Position numbers and translations under genes: made by a program | Notes under the pieces: generated by a model | Told to the model about the DNA's origin: nothing | Database searches by the model: none | Seen by the model: only the letters and a program-made list of their open reading frames with translations | NCBI GenBank assembly: GCA_031547305.1 | Contig: JAVBSC010000019.1 | Location: forward strand, 1 to 64,000 | Reading direction: 5' to 3' | Source of the DNA: JAVBSC01 sp031547305 | Lineage (GTDB): Bacteria; Desulfobacterota; Desulfovibrionia; Desulfovibrionales; Desulfovibrionaceae | Length of the DNA stretch: 64,000 nt | Shown: positions 60,568 to 64,000 of the stretch, one piece after another | Layout: each line of letters starts with the position of its first letter | How positions within the stretch are numbered: the first letter of the stretch is position 1

Positions 60568-63195
60568 TCATAAACTGTTATCCTGACGGGCGATTTTGGT
60601 GAGGAACAAATCCTGAGGCGCGAACAAATCGCCGTCCGAGGCCAGAGCCAGTCCCAGGGCGGCGCGACAGAGCGCGGCCGGGGACAAATATCCTGCGCTC
60701 CAGTTAAGCACTATTCGCGCTTTTGTGGAGCCGGCCCCTTCCACTTTATCAAAGAAATTCCTTATATCCAGAGTTTTCAGGCCTTTTTTTGTTTCCCGCG
60801 CCCATTCCAGTTTTTCCGCCCGGTTAAGGGCGTCCAGGGCTTCGGCAAAGCTTTTCTCATACTTGCCCAGGTATTCCAAAAGGAATTCCTCTTCCACGGC
60901 TTCGGCCGGCCGCTGGTTGACAGGCAGTTTTTGCACGCGCGTCAGGCGCAGGCGCGTGGGGAATTGCGGGGCCAGGGCCCTGAAGACCTGTTCCGGGGTG
61001 AGCGGCTCCCGCAGGTGCGCGCACATCCATTCGCCCTGGCTGGCCACGCCCACGGGCAGGGCTCTGGCAAAAGACAGGAGCGGCAGGGGGTGAAATCCTT
61101 GGGAAAAGCTCAGAGGCAGGCCGGCTTTTCGGAAGGCCCGCTCAAACAGGGACTGAAGCTCCAACTGGCTTAAAAACACGGCCGGCCCGAGCTTTTCGTA
61201 CCAAAGGCGAAAATGCGCGGCCTTGTGCCCCAGGTTTCCGGCCAGTTCCGGCGGCCGTCCCGGGCCTGGCCTGCTGTCCCGCGGGCCCGCGTCCTTGACG
61301 ATCACCCGGCCGCGCGCGTCCAGGTTGGCCTGGTGCGCCAGTTGGTCCCTCCTGGGAAAATTCAGCGTGTTTTGATAGCCGGCCGATCCTGGCAGGACAT
61401 CCAGGTTGGATTTGGCCGCCCTGGTGTCGCAGACCCCGCAGGCCTGGCAGGCTCCGTAGCGGCAGTCCGGCACGGTTTTTCCCTTGAGCGCGTTGGCCCG
61501 CTCCCGGAGCAGAAACTCCCGGCTGGCTCCGCTGCGCAGGTGCTCCCAGGGCAGCGGCTCCTCAAGGCCGCGCGCCCCGGTAAACTCTTCCGGCGTAAGT
61601 CCTTCTTCATTCAGCGCTTCCAGCCAGGGGGCCAGGCTGAATTGGTCCATCCAGCTGGCGAAAATCGCGCCTTTGCCATAGGCCCGCTCCACCACGTTGG
61701 CCAGGCGGCGGTCTCCCCTGGAGAACACTCCTTCCAGCAGGCTCATTTCCGGCTCGTGCCAGCGCAGCTTGATGCGTTTTTCGCTTTTGACGGCCTGGAG
61801 CAGCACGCCGATCCGCCGGCGGATTTCTTCCAGCGATATTTGCGCTTCCCACTGGAAGGGCGTGTGCGCCTTGGGCACGAAAGGCGAGATGGAAGCGGTG
61901 ATTTGCAGGCGCTTTACGCCCGGTCCGGCCGCGTCGCGCGCCTTGCGGCACAGATCGATAATAGCCAGAAGATCCTCGTCCGTTTCCGTGGGCAGGCCGA
62001 TCATGAAATAAAGTTTGACCTGTTGCCAGCCGTGCTCAAAAAGCTTTTGCACGTGCAGGATCAGGTCTTCTTCCGCCACGCCCTTGTTGATGACGTCGCG
62101 CAGGCGCTGGCTGCCGGCTTCCGGGGCCAGGGTGGCGCCGGTGCGGCGTATGCCGGCCATGCGCGCCATGATTTCGTCGTCAATGGAGCCAACCCGCAAA
62201 GAAGGCAGGGACACGGAAACCTGCTCCGCCGCGCAGCGATCCACGCTGCTCATGAACAGGGTTTTCAGGGCGGAAAAATCGCCGCTGCTCAGGGATAAAA
62301 AGGAAAGATCGTCATAACCCGTTCCGGCCAGGCATTCGGCCACCAGATTGTTCAGGTTTTCCACCTTTCTTTCCCTGGAAGGGCGGTAGATTATGCCGGC
62401 CTGGCAGAAACGGCAGCCTCTGGTGCAGCCCCGGCCTATTTCCAGGGCCAGGCGGTTATGCACCGCGCCAAAGGGCACGGCCTGGCGCACCGGGTAAAAA
62501 GCTCGGTCAAAATCCGCCACCACGCGCCTGGTTATGGCTGAATAGTCCGGGCGCAACGGGCGTGGCGCGCCCCGCCCGGTCCCGGCGAAAAATTCCGGCG
62601 CGTAGACGCCGGGAATTTTTATGGCGTTCTCCAGAATCCAGTTTCGTCCGGCCTTCCGGTTTTTAGCTTGTTCCAGAAGGTCCAAAAATTCCGGAAGCTG
62701 TTCTTCGCCTTCGCCCAGAAACATCAGGTCCATAAAGGGCGCCAGGGGCTCGGCGGCCAGAGTGCAGCCTCCGCCGGCCATGACCACGGGCCAGCTTCCG
62801 GACCCGCGCGCTTCCGCCCGCAACGGAATGCCGGCCAGGTCCAGCATGTACAGCACGTTGCTGTAGCACAACTCATGGGTGACGCTGAAGCCTATGGCGT
62901 CCAGGTCTTTGAGGGGGGTGTCCGATTCCAGGGTGGCCAGGGGAGCGCCCAGGCGGCGCAGGATGCTCCCGGCTTCCGCGCATGGCGCGAACACCCGTTC
63001 CGCCTGGCGGCGCGGGTGTTCGTTCACCAGTCCGTAAAGAATCTTCTGGCCCAGATAGGACATGCCCACTTCGTAAAGGTCCGGAAAAGCCAGGCCGATG
63101 CGCAGATCCACGGATTGCGGATCTTTGTGCACGGCACCGTCCTCCAGGCCGACGTAGCGGCTGGGTTTGGGCAGAATGCCAAGTAGTTCGCGCAC
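60568..63195 (-). CDS. B12-binding/radical SAM fusion protein with DUF2344 C-terminus
   Basis: Large protein in which a B12-binding-like N-terminal part (DLRIGLAFPDLYEVGMSYLGQKILYGLVNEHP, CYSNVLYMLDLAGIPL) leads to a radical SAM core with the CxxxCxxC motif CTRGCRFC (near residue 270). Then a C-terminal DUF2344 domain (HFRLWYEKLGPAVFLSQLELQSLFERAF). A second Cys-rich stretch (PDCRYGACQACGVCD) separates them. In many bacteria the two parts are separate genes; the fused form is common in Desulfovibrio-like genomes. The start is GTG 63195, directly after the stop of the small upstream gene, so translation is coupled. Function unknown; tRNA or rRNA modification is often suggested. Confidence 0.9.
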   Translation of the reverse strand: MRELLGILPKPSRYVGLEDGAVHKDPQSVDLRIGLAFPDLYEVGMSYLGQKILYGLVNEHPRRQAERVFAPCAEAGSILRRLGAPLATLESDTPLKDLDAIGFSVTHELCYSNVLYMLDLAGIPLRAEARGSGSWPVVMAGGGCTLAAEPLAPFMDLMFLGEGEEQLPEFLDLLEQAKNRKAGRNWILENAIKIPGVYAPEFFAGTGRGAPRPLRPDYSAITRRVVADFDRAFYPVRQAVPFGAVHNRLALEIGRGCTRGCRFCQAGIIYRPSRERKVENLNNLVAECLAGTGYDDLSFLSLSSGDFSALKTLFMSSVDRCAAEQVSVSLPSLRVGSIDDEIMARMAGIRRTGATLAPEAGSQRLRDVINKGVAEEDLILHVQKLFEHGWQQVKLYFMIGLPTETDEDLLAIIDLCRKARDAAGPGVKRLQITASISPFVPKAHTPFQWEAQISLEEIRRRIGVLLQAVKSEKRIKLRWHEPEMSLLEGVFSRGDRRLANVVERAYGKGAIFASWMDQFSLAPWLEALNEEGLTPEEFTGARGLEEPLPWEHLRSGASREFLLRERANALKGKTVPDCRYGACQACGVCDTRAAKSNLDVLPGSAGYQNTLNFPRRDQLAHQANLDARGRVIVKDAGPRDSRPGPGRPPELAGNLGHKAAHFRLWYEKLGPAVFLSQLELQSLFERAFRKAGLPLSFSQGFHPLPLLSFARALPVGVASQGEWMCAHLREPLTPEQVFRALAPQFPTRLRLTRVQKLPVNQRPAEAVEEEFLLEYLGKYEKSFAEALDALNRAEKLEWARETKKGLKTLDIRNFFDKVEGAGSTKARIVLNWSAGYLSPAALCRAALGLALASDGDLFAPQDLFLTKIARQDNSL

Positions 63196-63552
63196 TTATT
63201 TTCCGCGGATCAGGGTCGTCAAATCCGGGGTCTTGCCGCCGCCGGGGTTTTTAAGGTTCACGCCGCCCAGGCCGCCGGTGGAAAGCGTAAGGTTGGAGCA
63301 GGCTTCCAGGTAGCGGGTCTGGAGCTCTTCCGGGCAGTTGGCATAAGTGTAGAGCACGTGGGTCATGGAGATCTTGCCGTTAAAATCCTGCTCAAAGGGG
63401 TAGCCGTAGGGCAGCATGACCATTTGCACGCCTTGCTGGGTGGGCACTGTCTGCAGGGCCGCGACGTCGTTCAGGCAATTGTTCGCGGCGTCGTATTTGC
63501 CGATGACCATTTCGCCGCTGGTAAGCTTGGTCAGTCTCAAATCATAGGGCAT
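63196..63552 (-). CDS. Small conserved-looking hypothetical protein coupled to the radical SAM gene
   Basis: 118-residue protein with no signal peptide. It starts MPYDLRLTKLTSGEMVIGKYDAANNCLNDVAALQTVPTQQGVQMVMLPYGYPF, which looks like a small beta-barrel (Sm-like) fold, and ends with a Gly-rich tail (GGLGGVNLKNPGGGKTP). ATG 63552 follows AAGGAG. Its TAA is immediately followed by the GTG of the radical SAM gene. It may bind RNA or protein and work with the neighbour; this is inferred from position and fold-like pattern only. Confidence 0.72.
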   Translation of the reverse strand: MPYDLRLTKLTSGEMVIGKYDAANNCLNDVAALQTVPTQQGVQMVMLPYGYPFEQDFNGKISMTHVLYTYANCPEELQTRYLEACSNLTLSTGGLGGVNLKNPGGGKTPDLTTLIRGK

Positions 63553-63751
63553 GTGGAAGCACTCCTTAGAAAAGACGGTTTAATTCCGTGTGGATTATTT
63601 TCCGGGCGCATCGCCCTGAATAAGTTCAAGTTCAGGTAGGCTTGCTCCGGCTCGCTGTCAAGCGGTTTTGGCGTGGAAAAAATTTCGCGATCCCTTTACT
63701 TTTTGTTTTCCGTCAGAGAATAGAGTATTAAGGAAAGGGGTGAATTTTTAA

Positions 63752-64000
63752 ATGATCTTCGGGTGGCGCAATATAAGCACAGACCTGGCCTGGGATTTTC
63801 CAGGCCGGGAAGGCGCTGTTTTTTCCGCTCGGCCGGGGGCCTGGCCCGCCGGCCGTTGGTGGCCCTGGCTGTTGGTGTTCGCCCTGGCGGCCATCTCTTA
63901 TTTGATCCCTCTGGAAGCCCGCTACACCGAGGCCGCGCTCTGGCATAACCCGGACTGGTTTTTTGATGGCCAGCCGCTTCTGGCCACGCACGATGCCTAT
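63752..64000 (+). CDS. Oligosaccharyltransferase, STT3/PglB type, partial (3' end outside window)
   Basis: The first 83 residues are visible before the window end. The start (MIFGWRNIST..., ATG 63752) leads into a first membrane helix (WPWLLVFALAAISYLIPLEARYTE) and then WFFDGQPLLATHDAY, where the Asp of HDAY corresponds to the conserved catalytic/metal-binding motif of STT3/PglB proteins after helix 1. This enzyme transfers a lipid-linked glycan to Asn of exported proteins. AAGGAAAGGGG lies about ten bases upstream of the ATG. The divergent gap of 199 bases to 63552 carries both promoters; I cannot define them. Confidence 0.8.
   Translation, partial: MIFGWRNISTDLAWDFPGREGAVFSARPGAWPAGRWWPWLLVFALAAISYLIPLEARYTEAALWHNPDWFFDGQPLLATHDAY

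Noticed and set aside
1..64000. CRISPR array, prophage or IS elements
   Set aside because: No regularly spaced direct repeats, no transposase, integrase or phage genes were seen on either strand; the inverted repeats found are short and isolated.

Overview
The window is a 64-kb chromosomal stretch of a GC-rich Gram-negative bacterium. The most likely source is a Desulfovibrionaceae-type sulfate reducer (Desulfobacterota). This is inferred from gene content: lipid A export and acylation genes, LptF/LptG, LolA, a YedF-type selenium-metabolism protein, a hydrogenase maturation protease, two-part glycine decarboxylase, and an STT3-type oligosaccharyltransferase. No rRNA or other phylogenetic marker was compared, so the assignment is moderate. 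I see no IS element, prophage or CRISPR array.

Region 1 (about 1-23.3 kb) is an accessory catabolic island. It begins with a TRAP-TAXI transporter (fused permease plus receptor, + strand). Facing it is a three-gene, ATGA-coupled operon for a cytoplasmic Mo/W-bis-pterin oxidoreductase, its four-cluster ferredoxin and an FAD reductase. Next come an orphan sugar-type binding protein, a sulfatase-fold hydrolase with Thr where the formylglycine Cys should be, a canonical cytoplasmic sulfatase, and a complete Opp/Dpp ABC transporter. A divergent LacI regulator follows, with a perfect LacI-type operator in the shared promoter region. A membrane-anchored LuxR regulator, a flavin-reductase-fold protein, a UbiD decarboxylase and a CatA-like acyltransferase close the block. 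Together these suggest uptake of an organic acid or conjugate, removal of sulfate, and reductive or decarboxylative processing of an aromatic or similar core. The substrate is unknown.

Region 2 (23.3-30.3 kb) is mixed: a long inverted-repeat element, a chagasin-type protease inhibitor lipoprotein, two GT4 glycosyltransferases, a hydrogenase maturation protease, a methyltransferase, small or unknown proteins, tRNA-Met with its own promoter and terminator, and UppP.

Region 3 (30.4-46.6 kb) is mainly cell envelope and housekeeping: LptF/LptG, a P460-like cytochrome, EngB, EF-P, FtsK, LolA, an FAD (GGR-type) reductase, an rRNA pseudouridine synthase, YedF, MsbA with two acyltransferases, a UPF0126 membrane protein and an MFS exporter. 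LptF and FtsK both lack an ATG/GTG/TTG start at the expected N-terminus.

Region 4 (46.8-64 kb) holds two Lys/Ala-rich secreted proteins, a vWA-OmpA protein, the glycine cleavage genes gcvH-gcvPA-gcvPB-lpd without gcvT, a stand-alone receiver protein, phosphoglucomutase, YchF, an M16 protease, a B12/radical-SAM fusion protein with a small coupled gene, and the beginning of an STT3 oligosaccharyltransferase cut by the window end.
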